This document shows, piece after piece, positions 40,073-48,431 of a stretch of DNA of 64,000 nucleotides. The notes beneath the pieces are model-generated. The model did no database searches. It worked only from the letters and a program-made list of their open reading frames with translations, and was not told where the DNA came from. Where the stretch lies: contig CAWADU010000003.1 of assembly GCA_963781025.1 (NCBI GenBank), forward strand, positions 806,001 to 870,000, in the 5' to 3' direction. Each line of letters opens with the position of its first letter. Positions within the stretch are counted from its first letter, which is position 1. This DNA comes from Tardibacter sp963781025 (GTDB lineage Bacteria > Pseudomonadota > Alphaproteobacteria > Sphingomonadales > Sphingomonadaceae). A program made the translations under genes and the position numbers.

Positions 40073-40335
40073 CTATAAACCTCCCGTCGATGCGCCACGC
40101 GCACGATCAGGATCGTGATCCGCTCGTCCTCGATCTTCGCCACCACGCGATAATCGCCGATCCGCCAGCGCCAGTATCCAGCGTGATCGCCGACCAGCGC
40201 CGCGCCCAATGCGCGCGGGTCGTCGAGCGAGGCGATCCGTTCTTCCAGCGTCTTGATGATCCGCGCTGCGGGTTCGCGGCCGAGCTTCTTCAGTTCCTTC
40301 AGCGCGGCGGGCGCAAACTCAATTGCCCAGGCCAA
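40069..40335 (-). CDS. RelE/ParE-family toxin
   Basis: An 88-residue RelE-type protein: MAWAIEFAPAALKELKKLGRE, ARIIKTLEERIASLDDPRALG, then YWRWRIGDYRVVAKIEDERITILIVRVAHRREVY read in parts. The basic and aromatic C-terminal cluster (RWRIGDYRV, RVAHRREVY) matches ribosome-dependent mRNA interferases of the RelE group. The start is TTG 40335, 17 bases inside the antitoxin gene. Order antitoxin then toxin is usual. Whether it cleaves mRNA or targets gyrase (ParE type) cannot be decided here. Confidence 0.85.
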   Translation of the reverse strand: MAWAIEFAPAALKELKKLGREPAARIIKTLEERIASLDDPRALGAALVGDHAGYWRWRIGDYRVVAKIEDERITILIVRVAHRREVYR

Positions 40336-40537
40336 GTTCGACCTTCACCTGCGCCAGCGGGATCGCATCGCCTTCGCGGAAATTCTTCATCCGTTCTTCG
40401 GCGAGATAGAAATCCTCCAGATCGTCGAGATGCGCCTCAATAGCCTCGCGCGCATAGAAAGTCTTAGTGCGCCCGGTCTTCGCCGCCAGCGCCTCAAGTC
40501 GCTTTTCCGTCGTCACATCCAGTCTTACCGCAAGCAT
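40319..40537 (-). CDS. Ribbon-helix-helix antitoxin
   Basis: A 72-residue protein: LAVRLDVTTEKRLEALAAKTGRTKTFYAREAIEAHLDDLEDFYLAEERM. It begins with a short beta strand and two helices like CopG/RelB-type antitoxins and ends with a C-terminal toxin-binding arm (AQVKVELGLGN). ATG 40537 follows GGGAGG. A perfect TATACATGTATA palindrome lies about 17 bases upstream, fitting autorepression. It overlaps the toxin gene by 17 bases. Confidence 0.83.
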   Translation of the reverse strand: MLAVRLDVTTEKRLEALAAKTGRTKTFYAREAIEAHLDDLEDFYLAEERMKNFREGDAIPLAQVKVELGLGN

Positions 40538-40553
40538 AGCCGCCTCCCTATGC

Positions 40554-40565
40554 TATACATGTATA
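40554..40565 (-). promoter_or_regulatory. Palindromic operator and promoter of the toxin-antitoxin operon
   Basis: TATACATGTATA is a 12-bp perfect palindrome 17 bases before the antitoxin ATG. The TATA halves also resemble a -10 element for the minus strand. RHH antitoxins commonly bind such palindromes, so autoregulation is likely but inferred. Confidence 0.6.
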
Positions 40566-40594
40566 TCACAGCGGACATTATTTCAACTCGGCAA

Positions 40595-40684
40595 GTCACC
40601 CCCGCGAAGGCTGGGGTCCATACTGAATATCTTCAGTAGCGCTGAAAATTCAGCATGAATGCCAGCCTGCGCCAGCAATGACGG
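40595..40684. repeat. Composite palindromic repeat
   Basis: GTCACCCCCGCGAAGGCTGG (40595 on) and TGCCAGCCTGCGCCAGCAATGAC (40659-40682, given in pieces: TGCCAGCC, GCGCCAGCAATGAC) are two oppositely placed copies of the palindromic family. They flank a central inverted segment, CTGAATATCTTCAG and CTGAAAATTCAG. It occupies the intergenic space between the toxin-antitoxin operon and DUF72. Confidence 0.6.
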
Positions 40685-40790
40685 CGCCCTGTCCTACCCT
40701 TGGCAAGTCCATTACCCTCCGGCGCATGCGCCAGCGCCACCAGGCCCCTCGCCGAACCCTTGCCCAGCGTTCATGCATAAAACGCGCGCG

Positions 40791-40814
40791 TAAGGTGTAA
40801 CTTTCGTAACCTTA
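40791..40814. promoter_or_regulatory. Inverted repeat upstream of DUF72 gene
   Basis: TAAGGT, twelve bases, ACCTTA: a six-base inverted repeat with the partly symmetric interior GTAACTTTCGTA. It lies about 80 bases before the DUF72 start and is a candidate operator. Nothing else is seen between 40685 and 40790. Confidence 0.3.
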
Positions 40815-40890
40815 GTGCCAGAATGGGACAGCCTTTTCGGCAACTGCCGCGCCGTTATACTCGTCCTGCCAACCGCCAGGAGTCCCCTCT

Positions 40891-41634
40891 ATGCCCCACC
40901 CCATCCACATTGGCATCGGCGGCTGGACCTATGAGCCGTGGCGCGGGACCTTCTATCCCGACAAGCTGCCGCACGCGAAAGAGCTGGCGCACGCCGCCGC
41001 GCGGCTGACGGCGATCGAGATCAACTCCACCTATTACAGCTCGCAAAAGCCGGAGACCTTCGCGAAATGGGCCGATGCGACGCCCGATGGTTTCATCTTC
41101 ACGGTGAAGGCATCGCGCTTTGCTACCAACCGGCGGGTGCTGGCGGAAGCCGGGCCGTCGGTCGAGAAGTTCGTGAACCAAGGCATCACCCGGCTGGGCG
41201 ACCGGCTGGGTCCGATCCTCTGGCAGTTCATGCCGACCAAGAAGTTCGACGCGGCGGATTTCGGCGCGTTCCTGAAGCTGCTGCCCGCCAAGCAGGACGG
41301 CCTGCCATTGCGCCATGCGGTGGAGGTGCGGCACGAAAGCTTCGCCTGCGCGGAATTCGCAGCGCTTGCCCGCGATCACAATGTCGCCATCGTGCATGCC
41401 GATCACGCCACCTATCCCGAAATTGCCGAGACGACCGCCGATTTCGCCTATGTCCGCCTCCAGCAGGCGCGGGAGGATGAACCCGCGGGCTATTCGCCGG
41501 TCGAGCTTGACGGCTGGGCCGATGCCGTGCGCGGCTGGGCGAAGACGCGCGAGGTGTTCCTGTTCTTCATCAGTGGCGCGAAGGTCCGCAACCCCGCCGC
41601 CGCCGAGGCGCTGATCGAACGACTGAGCGGTTGA
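40891..41634 (+). CDS. DUF72-family protein
   Basis: A 247-residue protein: IHIGIGGWTYEPWRGTFYP at the start, AIEINSTYYSSQKPETFAKWA, TVKASRFATN, LGPILWQFMP, and C-terminal WAKTREVFLFFISGAKVRNP with the conserved Phe/Gly region. This TIM-barrel-like family is widespread but uncharacterised. GGAG stands before ATG 40891. It is followed by the thiS-thiG fusion, possibly in one transcript. Confidence 0.88.
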   Translation: MPHPIHIGIGGWTYEPWRGTFYPDKLPHAKELAHAAARLTAIEINSTYYSSQKPETFAKWADATPDGFIFTVKASRFATNRRVLAEAGPSVEKFVNQGITRLGDRLGPILWQFMPTKKFDAADFGAFLKLLPAKQDGLPLRHAVEVRHESFACAEFAALARDHNVAIVHADHATYPEIAETTADFAYVRLQQAREDEPAGYSPVELDGWADAVRGWAKTREVFLFFISGAKVRNPAAAEALIERLSG

Positions 41635-41665
41635 CATTGTGTGCCAGACCGCCAATTCCGGCCCG

Positions 41666-42652
41666 ATGACCGACATGTTGCACCTTCACGTCAATGGCGA
41701 GCCGAAGCGCATTGCCGCGGGCTCGACGCTTGCCGAACTTGTCCGCCAGCTTGCGCTTGATCCGGCCAAGGTCGCGGTCGAGCGGAATTTGGCGGTCGTG
41801 CCGCGTTCAACCTACGGAGAAGTGACCTTGGCCGATGGCGACCAGTTGGAGATCGTGCATTTCGTCGGCGGCGGGTCGGACGGGGACAACGGCTGGACGG
41901 TCGCGGGCAAGACCTTCCATTCGCGTCTCATCGTCGGCACCGGCAAATACAAGAGCTTTGAACAGAACGCCGCCTCCCTTGAGGCGAGCGGGGCCGAGAT
42001 CATCACTGTCGCCGTCCGGCGCGTGAACATCGCCGACCCGAAGCAGCCGATGCTGACCGACTTCATCAGCCCGAAGAAGTACACCTACCTGCCCAATACG
42101 GCGGGCTGCTTTACCGGCGATGAGGCGGTCCGCACACTCCGCCTTGCGCGCGAAGCCGGTGGCTGGACGCTGGTGAAGCTAGAGGTGCTGGGCGAGGCGA
42201 AGACGCTCTACCCCGATATGGTCGAGACCTTACGCGCGACCGAATTGCTGGCGAACGAAGGTTTCCAGCCGATGGTCTATTGCTCGGACGATCCGATCAT
42301 GGCGAAACGGCTGGAGGACGCGGGCGCGGTCGCGATCATGCCGCTTGGCGCGCCGATCGGCTCGGGGCTCGGCATCCAGAACCCGGTGATGATTCGCCTG
42401 ATCGTGGAAGGCGCGAAGGTGCCCGTGCTGGTGGACGCGGGCGTGGGCACCGCGTCCGACGCGGCGGCGGCCATGGAGCTTGGCTGCGACGGGGTGCTGA
42501 TGAACACCGCCATCGCCGAGGCGAAGGATCCGGTGATGATGGCGCGCGCCATGAAGCTGGCGGTCGAAAGCGGCCGCCTCGCCTATCTGGCGGGGCGTAT
42601 GCCTAAGCGCCGCTACGCCGATCCGTCAAGCCCCCTCGCCGGGCTGATCTGA
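41666..42652 (+). CDS. thiG: ThiS-ThiG fusion: sulfur carrier and thiazole synthase
   Basis: The 328-residue protein combines a ThiS-like N-terminus (LHLHVNGEPKRIAAGSTLAELVRQL, then DGDQLEIVHFVGGG) with ThiG from about residue 70 (WTVAGKTFHSRLIVGTGKY, ASGAEIITVAVRR, NTAGCFTGDEAVRTLRLARE, PLGAPIGSGLGI, VPVLVDAGVGTASDAA). ThiG builds the thiazole from deoxyxylulose phosphate, an imine and ThiS-thiocarboxylate. Here the ThiS Gly-Gly lies inside the chain instead of at a free C-terminus. Bifunctional forms like this are annotated in sphingomonads. ATG 41666 is chosen; GTG 41639 is an alternative. Confidence 0.92.
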   Translation: MTDMLHLHVNGEPKRIAAGSTLAELVRQLALDPAKVAVERNLAVVPRSTYGEVTLADGDQLEIVHFVGGGSDGDNGWTVAGKTFHSRLIVGTGKYKSFEQNAASLEASGAEIITVAVRRVNIADPKQPMLTDFISPKKYTYLPNTAGCFTGDEAVRTLRLAREAGGWTLVKLEVLGEAKTLYPDMVETLRATELLANEGFQPMVYCSDDPIMAKRLEDAGAVAIMPLGAPIGSGLGIQNPVMIRLIVEGAKVPVLVDAGVGTASDAAAAMELGCDGVLMNTAIAEAKDPVMMARAMKLAVESGRLAYLAGRMPKRRYADPSSPLAGLI

Positions 42653-42660
42653 GGCGGATC

Positions 42661-43353
42661 ATGAGCGACGGGATCAGACTGCACGATAGCTGGAAGACGC
42701 CGCTCAAGCCCGAGTTCTCAAGCGATTACATGCAGGCGCTGAAACAGTTCCTGCTGGACGAGAAGGCAGGCGGCAAACGCATCTTTCCCAAGGGTGCAGA
42801 GTATTTCCGCGCGCTCGACCTGACGCCGCTCGAACAGGTGCGCGTGGTCATCCTGGGCCAGGACCCTTATCACGGCGAGGGGCAGGCGCATGGCCTGTGC
42901 TTCAGCGTCCGGTCGGGCGTGAAGGCGCCGCCGTCGCTGGTCAACATCTACAAGGAGATTGAAAGCGATCTCGGCTTCAAGCCCGCCCGCCACGGTTTTC
43001 TGGAGCATTGGGCGCAACAGGGCGTCCTGCTTTTGAACAGCGTGCTGTCCGTCCAGATGGGCCTGGCGGCGTCGCATCGGGGCAAGGGCTGGGAACGCTT
43101 CACCGACGCCATCATCCGGCTGGTCAACGACAAGGCCGAGCCGGTCGTTTTCATGCTGTGGGGTGCTTACGCCCAACGTAAGGCCGCTTTTGTCGATACG
43201 GCGCGGCATCTGGTGCTGAAGGCGCCGCATCCATCGCCGCTTTCCGCGCACAATGGCTTTTTCGGCTGCCGCCATTTCTCGAAGGCCAACGGATTTCTGG
43301 AAAGCCGGGGCCTGCAACCGGTGGATTGGGCCCTGCCCGACGTTTCCGTTTAG
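42661..43353 (+). CDS. ung: Uracil-DNA glycosylase
   Basis: Ung removes uracil from DNA to start base excision repair. The 230-residue protein has the catalytic loop VILGQDPYHGEGQAHGLCFSV, LLLNSVLSVQMG, VVFMLWGAYAQRK and the second active-site motif KAPHPSPLSAHNGFFGCRHFS with the catalytic His. ATG 42661 starts 8 bases after thiG. It ends 3 bases before the tRNA gene on the other strand. Confidence 0.97.
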   Translation: MSDGIRLHDSWKTPLKPEFSSDYMQALKQFLLDEKAGGKRIFPKGAEYFRALDLTPLEQVRVVILGQDPYHGEGQAHGLCFSVRSGVKAPPSLVNIYKEIESDLGFKPARHGFLEHWAQQGVLLLNSVLSVQMGLAASHRGKGWERFTDAIIRLVNDKAEPVVFMLWGAYAQRKAAFVDTARHLVLKAPHPSPLSAHNGFFGCRHFSKANGFLESRGLQPVDWALPDVSV

Positions 43354-43355
43354 GG

Positions 43356-43432
43356 TGGTAGCGGAGGAGGGACTTGAACCCCCGACACGCGGATTATGAT
43401 TCCGCTGCTCTAACCAGCTGAGCTACTCCGCC
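43356..43432 (-). tRNA. tRNA-Met (CAT anticodon)
   Basis: Read on the minus strand, the 77-nt gene begins GGCGGAGTAGCTCAGCTGG. The anticodon stem-loop is CGGAATCATAATCCG with CAT, followed by TTCAAGTCC in the T arm and CTCCGCTACCA with encoded CCA. The acceptor pairs GGCGGAG with CTCCGCT (one G-U). An elongator tRNA-Met is likely; tRNA-Ile2 (lysidine-modified) is less likely. Confidence 0.9.
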
Positions 43433-43547
43433 CCGAAAGGCCTGATGCGGAGCGCCTATAAGCCGGTCTTGCGGCAAGGGTCAACTGGCGCTCGCAAAAG
43501 CTTTCAGCTAGGCGGATTGGGCTGTCGGGAGCCAGGGAGCCAGTAGG

Positions 43548-44777
43548 ATGACGTCGAGCGTTGATGTATTGGTCGTGGGCGCGGGGCACGGCGGCGCGCA
43601 GGCCGCGATCGCGCTTCGCCAGCAGAAGTTTGAAGGGTCTATCGCCATCGCCGGCGATGAACCCGAAATTCCCTATGAGCGCCCTCCCCTGTCCAAGGAT
43701 TATCTGTCCGAAGAAAAGACTTTCGAACGCATCCTGATTCGTCCGCGCCACTTTTACGACGAGCGGAACATCCGCCTGCTCCTCAATACGAAGGTCGTGT
43801 CGATCGCCTCCGAGGCCCATATCGCCACCCTCGCCGATGGGGGAACGATTAGGTACGGCAAGCTGGTCTGGGCGGCCGGCGGCAGCCCGCGCCGCCTCGC
43901 TTGCGCCGGGGCCGATCTCAGGCGCGTCCACACCGTCCGCACCCGCGCCGACGTTGATCAGTTGATGTCGGAACTGCCGTCGATCGAACAGGTCGTGGTT
44001 GTCGGCGGCGGCTATATCGGCCTGGAAGCAGCGGCCGTCCTCGCCAAGCTCGGCAAGAAGGTCACGGTGCTGGAGGCGCTGGACCGGGTGCTGGCGCGAG
44101 TTGCAGGCGAACCGCTGTCTCGCTTCTACGAGGCCGAACACCGCGCACATGGCGTTGAGGTCCGGCTCGGCGCAAGGATTGACTGCATCGTCGGCGAAAA
44201 TGGCGAAGCGACCGGCGTCCGCATGGAAGACGGCGAGATTCTTCCCGCGCAGTGCGTCATCGTTGGCATCGGCATCGTTCCGGCGATCGATGTCCTGAAG
44301 GATGCGGGCGCCGTCTGCTCCAACGGCGTCGAGGTCGATGAATACTGCCGCACCTCGCTTCCCGACGTTTTCGCCATCGGCGATCTTGCAAATCATGCGA
44401 ACAAATATGCGGCCGGTCAGCGCATCCGTCTTGAATCGGTGCAGAACGCCAACGATCAGGCGACCACGGTCGCGAAGTTCATCACCGGCAATCCCGATCC
44501 CTATCATGCGGTGCCGTGGTTCTGGTCCAACCAATATGATCTGCGACTCCAGACCGTCGGCCTGTCGATCGGATTCGACGAGACGGTCGTTCGCGGCAAT
44601 CCCGCCAATCGCGCCTTTTCGGTCATCTATCTTCGCGACGGACAGGTCATTGCCCTGGACTGCGTCAATGCGGTCAAAGACTATGTCCAGGGCAAGGCGC
44701 TTGTCATGGGAGGGTTGAAGCCGGAAAAGGCCCGGCTGGCCGACGCACGCATTCCCCTGAAGGAACTGGCGGTCTAA
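43548..44777 (+). CDS. FAD-dependent ferredoxin-NAD(P) reductase-like protein
   Basis: The 409-residue protein is of the BphA4/putidaredoxin reductase type: DVLVVGAGHGGAQAAIALRQ (FAD), YERPPLSKDYLSE, VVVVGGGYIGLEAAAVLAKLG (NADH), DVFAIGDLANHAN (FAD), and QNANDQATTVAKFI. These enzymes feed electrons from NAD(P)H to small ferredoxins of oxygenases or P450s. No ferredoxin or oxygenase lies next to it. ATG 43548. Confidence 0.87.
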   Translation: MTSSVDVLVVGAGHGGAQAAIALRQQKFEGSIAIAGDEPEIPYERPPLSKDYLSEEKTFERILIRPRHFYDERNIRLLLNTKVVSIASEAHIATLADGGTIRYGKLVWAAGGSPRRLACAGADLRRVHTVRTRADVDQLMSELPSIEQVVVVGGGYIGLEAAAVLAKLGKKVTVLEALDRVLARVAGEPLSRFYEAEHRAHGVEVRLGARIDCIVGENGEATGVRMEDGEILPAQCVIVGIGIVPAIDVLKDAGAVCSNGVEVDEYCRTSLPDVFAIGDLANHANKYAAGQRIRLESVQNANDQATTVAKFITGNPDPYHAVPWFWSNQYDLRLQTVGLSIGFDETVVRGNPANRAFSVIYLRDGQVIALDCVNAVKDYVQGKALVMGGLKPEKARLADARIPLKELAV

Positions 44778-44843
44778 TTCTGCGGTCGCGGAAAACTGTG
44801 CTATGTTTCGCCGCCCCGGAGCGCAGGAAGGAGGAGGCAAGGA

Positions 44844-45254
44844 ATGGAGCTTTCCGTCTCGCTCGAGGATGTGTGCCGGATCGTCATTCGACTTCGCGAA
44901 TATGAAGCGCAGGTTCCTGCGGTTGATCCGGACGATGGCTCCAACCCCACGGACGACAAGGACGTTTCGGTCCTTGAAGATGAAGCGAACATATCGGTCG
45001 AGGAAGAGCTGACTGCCGCCATCGAGGATCTGGGCGAGGAACAGGCTGTCGAGCTGGTCGCCCTCGCCCTGGTCGGGCGCGGGAGCTTCGACGCGCCTGA
45101 ATGGGACGAGGCTCTTGAAGCCGCCGCCGAAGAGATCAAGTCCGCGTCTTCCGCCGCCGCCATTATCCTGGAACTGCCGATGGGCGCATCCTATGTTGAG
45201 GCGGGCCTGGCGGCATTCGATCTCAGTTGCGATGATTTCGGCCAGGTAGTCTGA
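44844..45254 (+). CDS. DUF3775-family protein
   Basis: A 136-residue acidic protein: LSVSLEDVCRIVIRLREYEAQVP, then a Asp/Glu-rich loop, ISVEEELTAAIEDLGEEQAVELVALALVGRG and EWDEALEAAAEEIKSA. The pattern fits DUF3775, a small alphaproteobacterial family of unknown function. GGAGGAGGCAAGG precedes ATG 44844. It follows the ferredoxin reductase by 66 bases. Confidence 0.65.
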   Translation: MELSVSLEDVCRIVIRLREYEAQVPAVDPDDGSNPTDDKDVSVLEDEANISVEEELTAAIEDLGEEQAVELVALALVGRGSFDAPEWDEALEAAAEEIKSASSAAAIILELPMGASYVEAGLAAFDLSCDDFGQVV

Positions 45255-45404
45255 AGCCTTCATCCGCGGAACAGACAGCGGGCGATCTCATCTCCGTTAA
45301 AATCGCCAGGGGAAACGTGGTGGTGACGATGAGCCATCCCATCGCAACATTATAGTTGCTCCCCAGAGCGTTGCCCAATGGCGCTTGCGGCTGTCGTCGC
45401 CTAG

Positions 45405-46586
45405 ATGAGCGCGATGGAAACGTTCGATACCATCGTCCTGGGCGCGGGCGCCGCCGGGCTGATGTGCGCGCTCACCGCCGGGCAGCGCGGGCGCCGCGTG
45501 CTGCTGCTCGACCATGCCGACCGGGCAGGCGCGAAAATCCTGATTTCGGGCGGCGGGCGGTGCAACTTCACCAATCTTCATTGCGCGCCCGAGCGTTTTC
45601 TTTCGGCCAATCCGCATTTCGCCAAATCCGCGCTCAGCCGCTACACGCAGCATGATTTTATCGCCATGGTCGAAGCGCACGGCATCGCCTGGCACGAGAA
45701 GACGCTTGGCCAGTTGTTCTGCGACAATTCGGCCCGCGACATCGTGGGGATGCTGCTCGATGAATGCGGCAAGGGCGGCGTTGACCTCAGGCTTGGCCGC
45801 CATATCGCGGAGATCGACCACACCGGCCGGTTCGAAGTCCGCACCAGCGGCGGCATCTTTGCGGCACCGGCCCTGGTCGTGGCGACGGGCGGGCCATCGA
45901 TCCCCAAAATGGGCGCGACCGGGTTCGCTTATGAGATCGCCCGCAAATTCGGGCTCAAGGTCGTCGAACCGCGCCCCGCACTGGTGCCGCTGACCTTTGG
46001 CCAGGACATGCGGCCGTTCCTGGAATTGGCGGGCATCGCGACGGAAGTCATCGCGTCGGCGAGCAAACAGGCCTTCCGCGAGGCCGCGCTGTTGACCCAT
46101 CGGGGCCTTTCGGGTCCCGCGATCCTCCAGGTCTCGACCTATTGGCGCAAGGGCGGCTCGATCGATCTCGAATTCGCGCCGGACATCGATATCGCGGCGA
46201 AACTGAAGGCAGCCAAACATATGCGGCCCAAGGCAGAGGCGCGGACGGTGCTGGCCGAGTTTCTTCCCAACCGGCTGGCGACCGCGATGGCGGATACGCT
46301 GGATCTAAGCGGACCGCTTGCCAACACGACCGATCGGTCGCTTGAAAATGCCGCTGGCCGCCTCAAGCGCTGGACCTTTGTGCCGACCGGCTCGGAAGGG
46401 TTCGCCAAGGCCGAAGTGACCGCGGGCGGCGTCAGCACCGCGGGGCTTTCCTCAAAGACGATGGAGGCGATCAAGGTGCCCGGCCTCCATTTCATCGGCG
46501 AAGCGGTGGATGTCACCGGCTGGCTTGGCGGCTATAATTTCCAATGGGCCTGGGCGAGCGGCTGGTGCGCGGGACAGGCGATATAG
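45405..46586 (+). CDS. BaiN/HI0933-family flavoprotein
   Basis: The 393-residue protein has FDTIVLGAGAAGLMCALTAGQRG, GAKILISGGGRCNFTN, ALVVATGGPSIPKMGATGFAYEIA, ALLTHRGLSGPAILQVS, AEVTAGGVSTAGLSSKTMEA and FIGEAVDVTGWLGGYNFQWAWASGW, all marks of the YhiN/HI0933 NAD(P)/FAD oxidoreductase family. The physiological substrate of most members is unknown. ATG 45405. Confidence 0.88.
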   Translation: MSAMETFDTIVLGAGAAGLMCALTAGQRGRRVLLLDHADRAGAKILISGGGRCNFTNLHCAPERFLSANPHFAKSALSRYTQHDFIAMVEAHGIAWHEKTLGQLFCDNSARDIVGMLLDECGKGGVDLRLGRHIAEIDHTGRFEVRTSGGIFAAPALVVATGGPSIPKMGATGFAYEIARKFGLKVVEPRPALVPLTFGQDMRPFLELAGIATEVIASASKQAFREAALLTHRGLSGPAILQVSTYWRKGGSIDLEFAPDIDIAAKLKAAKHMRPKAEARTVLAEFLPNRLATAMADTLDLSGPLANTTDRSLENAAGRLKRWTFVPTGSEGFAKAEVTAGGVSTAGLSSKTMEAIKVPGLHFIGEAVDVTGWLGGYNFQWAWASGWCAGQAI

Positions 46587-46704
46587 CGTTTCCAGGGGTC
46601 AATTTGACCAGCCACCTTGTGATTTTCTTTCCAAGGCGTTAGGCGGCTCTCTTAGCACCCCCCGCAATCCTGCCGTTTGCCGCCCGTCGGAAAGCCGTTT
46701 TATT

Positions 46705-48423
46705 ATGCCATTTTCCTCCCTTCCCTCCGCGATCGCCCAGGCGCTGGCTGAACGCGGCTATGCGGAAGCGACACCCGTTCAATCCGAAGTCCTCAAATCC
46801 GAAGCGAACGACCGGGACTTGCTGGTGTCCGCGCAGACCGGTTCCGGCAAGACCGTTGCCTATGGCCTCGCGCTTGCCAGAACATTGCTTGGCGACGCCG
46901 AGCGCATGGGAGCGGCGCGCGAACCGCTCGCGCTGATCATCGCGCCTACGCGTGAATTGGCACTTCAGGTGCAGCGCGAACTCGAATGGCTCTATGCCAA
47001 ATCGGGCGCGCGCGTTGCATCCTGCGTCGGTGGCATGGATATGCGGCGCGAACAGCGCGCGCTGGCGCAGGGCACGCACATCGTGGTCGGTACGCCGGGC
47101 CGACTGCGCGACCATCTGGAGCGCGGCAGCCTGCTGACGTCCAATCTGCGCGCCGTCGTGCTGGACGAAGCCGACGAGATGCTCGACCTCGGGTTCCGCG
47201 ACGATCTTGAGGAAATTCTGGACGCCGCCCCGGCGGAGCGACGGACGCTGCTGTTTTCGGCCACGCTGCCAAAGCCGATCGTTACCCTTGCCAAGCGCTT
47301 TCAGCGCGACGCCTTCCGCATCGCGACGATCGGCAGCGACAAGGCGCATGGCGACATCGAATATCGCGCCGTCCGTATCGCGCCGGGCGACATCGAACAC
47401 GCCATCGTCAATGTGCTTCGCTATTTCGAAGCCAATGGCGCGATGATCTTCTGTTCTACGCGCGAGGCCGTCCGGCGGCTTCACGCCAATCTGATCGAAC
47501 GCGGCTTCGCTGCCGTCGCGCTGTCGGGCGAGTTGAGCCAGAGCGAACGCAGCCATGCGCTGCAGGCATTGCGCGATCGCCGGGCGCGAGTGTGCGTTGC
47601 GACCGACGTCGCCGCGCGCGGGATCGACTTGCCCGACCTCGGACTCGTCATCCATGCCGAACTGCCGCACGACGCCGAAACGCTCCAGCACCGGTCGGGC
47701 CGGACCGGGCGCGCGGGGAAGAAGGGCATCTGCATTCTACTGGTTCCCTACCCCAAGCGCCGCCGCGCCGAAGGGATGCTGCGGGCCGCGAATGTCAACG
47801 CCCAATGGATCGCGCCGCCGACCATCGACGAAATCCGCGTCCGCGATCAGGACCGACTGCTGGAATCCGTGCTGCCGCCACAAGATGCGGCCGAGGACGA
47901 CCTCGCCATCGCCCGGAAGCTGCTTGAACAGCGCAGCGCCGAGGACATCGCCGCTGCCCTTGTCCGCATGCACCGCCAGCGCCTGCCGGAGCCCGAAGAG
48001 CTGTTCGACAGCGGTCCCGACCAGCGCGGACAGGATACGCGCGGCGCCCCGCGCGACGACGGGCCTCGCCAGGGATTTGAGGATACCATCTGGTTCCGCA
48101 TGAACATCGGCCGCAACAACAATGCCGATCCGCGCTGGCTCCTCCCGCTGCTTTGCCGTCGGGGGCATATCACCAAGCGCGAAGTCGGCGCGATCCGCAT
48201 CTTCGATCGGGAGACCCGGTTTGAAATTCCACGCGTCATCGCGGGCAAGTTCGCCGCCGCCTTGAAGAAGAGCGGCGAAACCGATGACGGCGTGCTTATC
48301 GAACCGCTGCCCGACGGCGCCGGGATGCCGCAACGCGCCGCCCATCGGCCGCGCCCGACCCATGGCCGCCCACCAGCGGGCCGCAAACCCGGTGGGCGCC
48401 CCGCTCGCCAACGTCAGCCGTAG
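46705..48423 (+). CDS. DEAD-box RNA helicase with DbpA-like RNA-binding domain
   Basis: A 572-residue helicase: Q motif FSSLPSAIAQALAERGYAEATPVQ, motif I SAQTGSGKT, Ia APTRELALQVQ, II LDEADEMLDLGF, III FSATLPK, V ATDVAARGIDLPDL and VI HRSGRTGRAGKKG. After it, TIWFRMNIGRNNNADPRWLLPLL begins a DbpA/CsdA C-terminal RNA-binding domain, and the end is Pro/Arg-rich. It probably remodels RNA during ribosome assembly. ATG 46705 gives the family start; in-frame codons from 46510 overlap the flavoprotein gene. Confidence 0.9.
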   Translation: MPFSSLPSAIAQALAERGYAEATPVQSEVLKSEANDRDLLVSAQTGSGKTVAYGLALARTLLGDAERMGAAREPLALIIAPTRELALQVQRELEWLYAKSGARVASCVGGMDMRREQRALAQGTHIVVGTPGRLRDHLERGSLLTSNLRAVVLDEADEMLDLGFRDDLEEILDAAPAERRTLLFSATLPKPIVTLAKRFQRDAFRIATIGSDKAHGDIEYRAVRIAPGDIEHAIVNVLRYFEANGAMIFCSTREAVRRLHANLIERGFAAVALSGELSQSERSHALQALRDRRARVCVATDVAARGIDLPDLGLVIHAELPHDAETLQHRSGRTGRAGKKGICILLVPYPKRRRAEGMLRAANVNAQWIAPPTIDEIRVRDQDRLLESVLPPQDAAEDDLAIARKLLEQRSAEDIAAALVRMHRQRLPEPEELFDSGPDQRGQDTRGAPRDDGPRQGFEDTIWFRMNIGRNNNADPRWLLPLLCRRGHITKREVGAIRIFDRETRFEIPRVIAGKFAAALKKSGETDDGVLIEPLPDGAGMPQRAAHRPRPTHGRPPAGRKPGGRPARQRQP

Positions 48424-48431
48424 AAGCCGCC

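Noticed and set aside
43410..45263. Very long minus-strand open frame (617 codons)
   Set aside because: Exactly antisense to the clearly recognised ferredoxin reductase and DUF3775 genes; high GC makes long antisense frames common. No domain pattern of its own.
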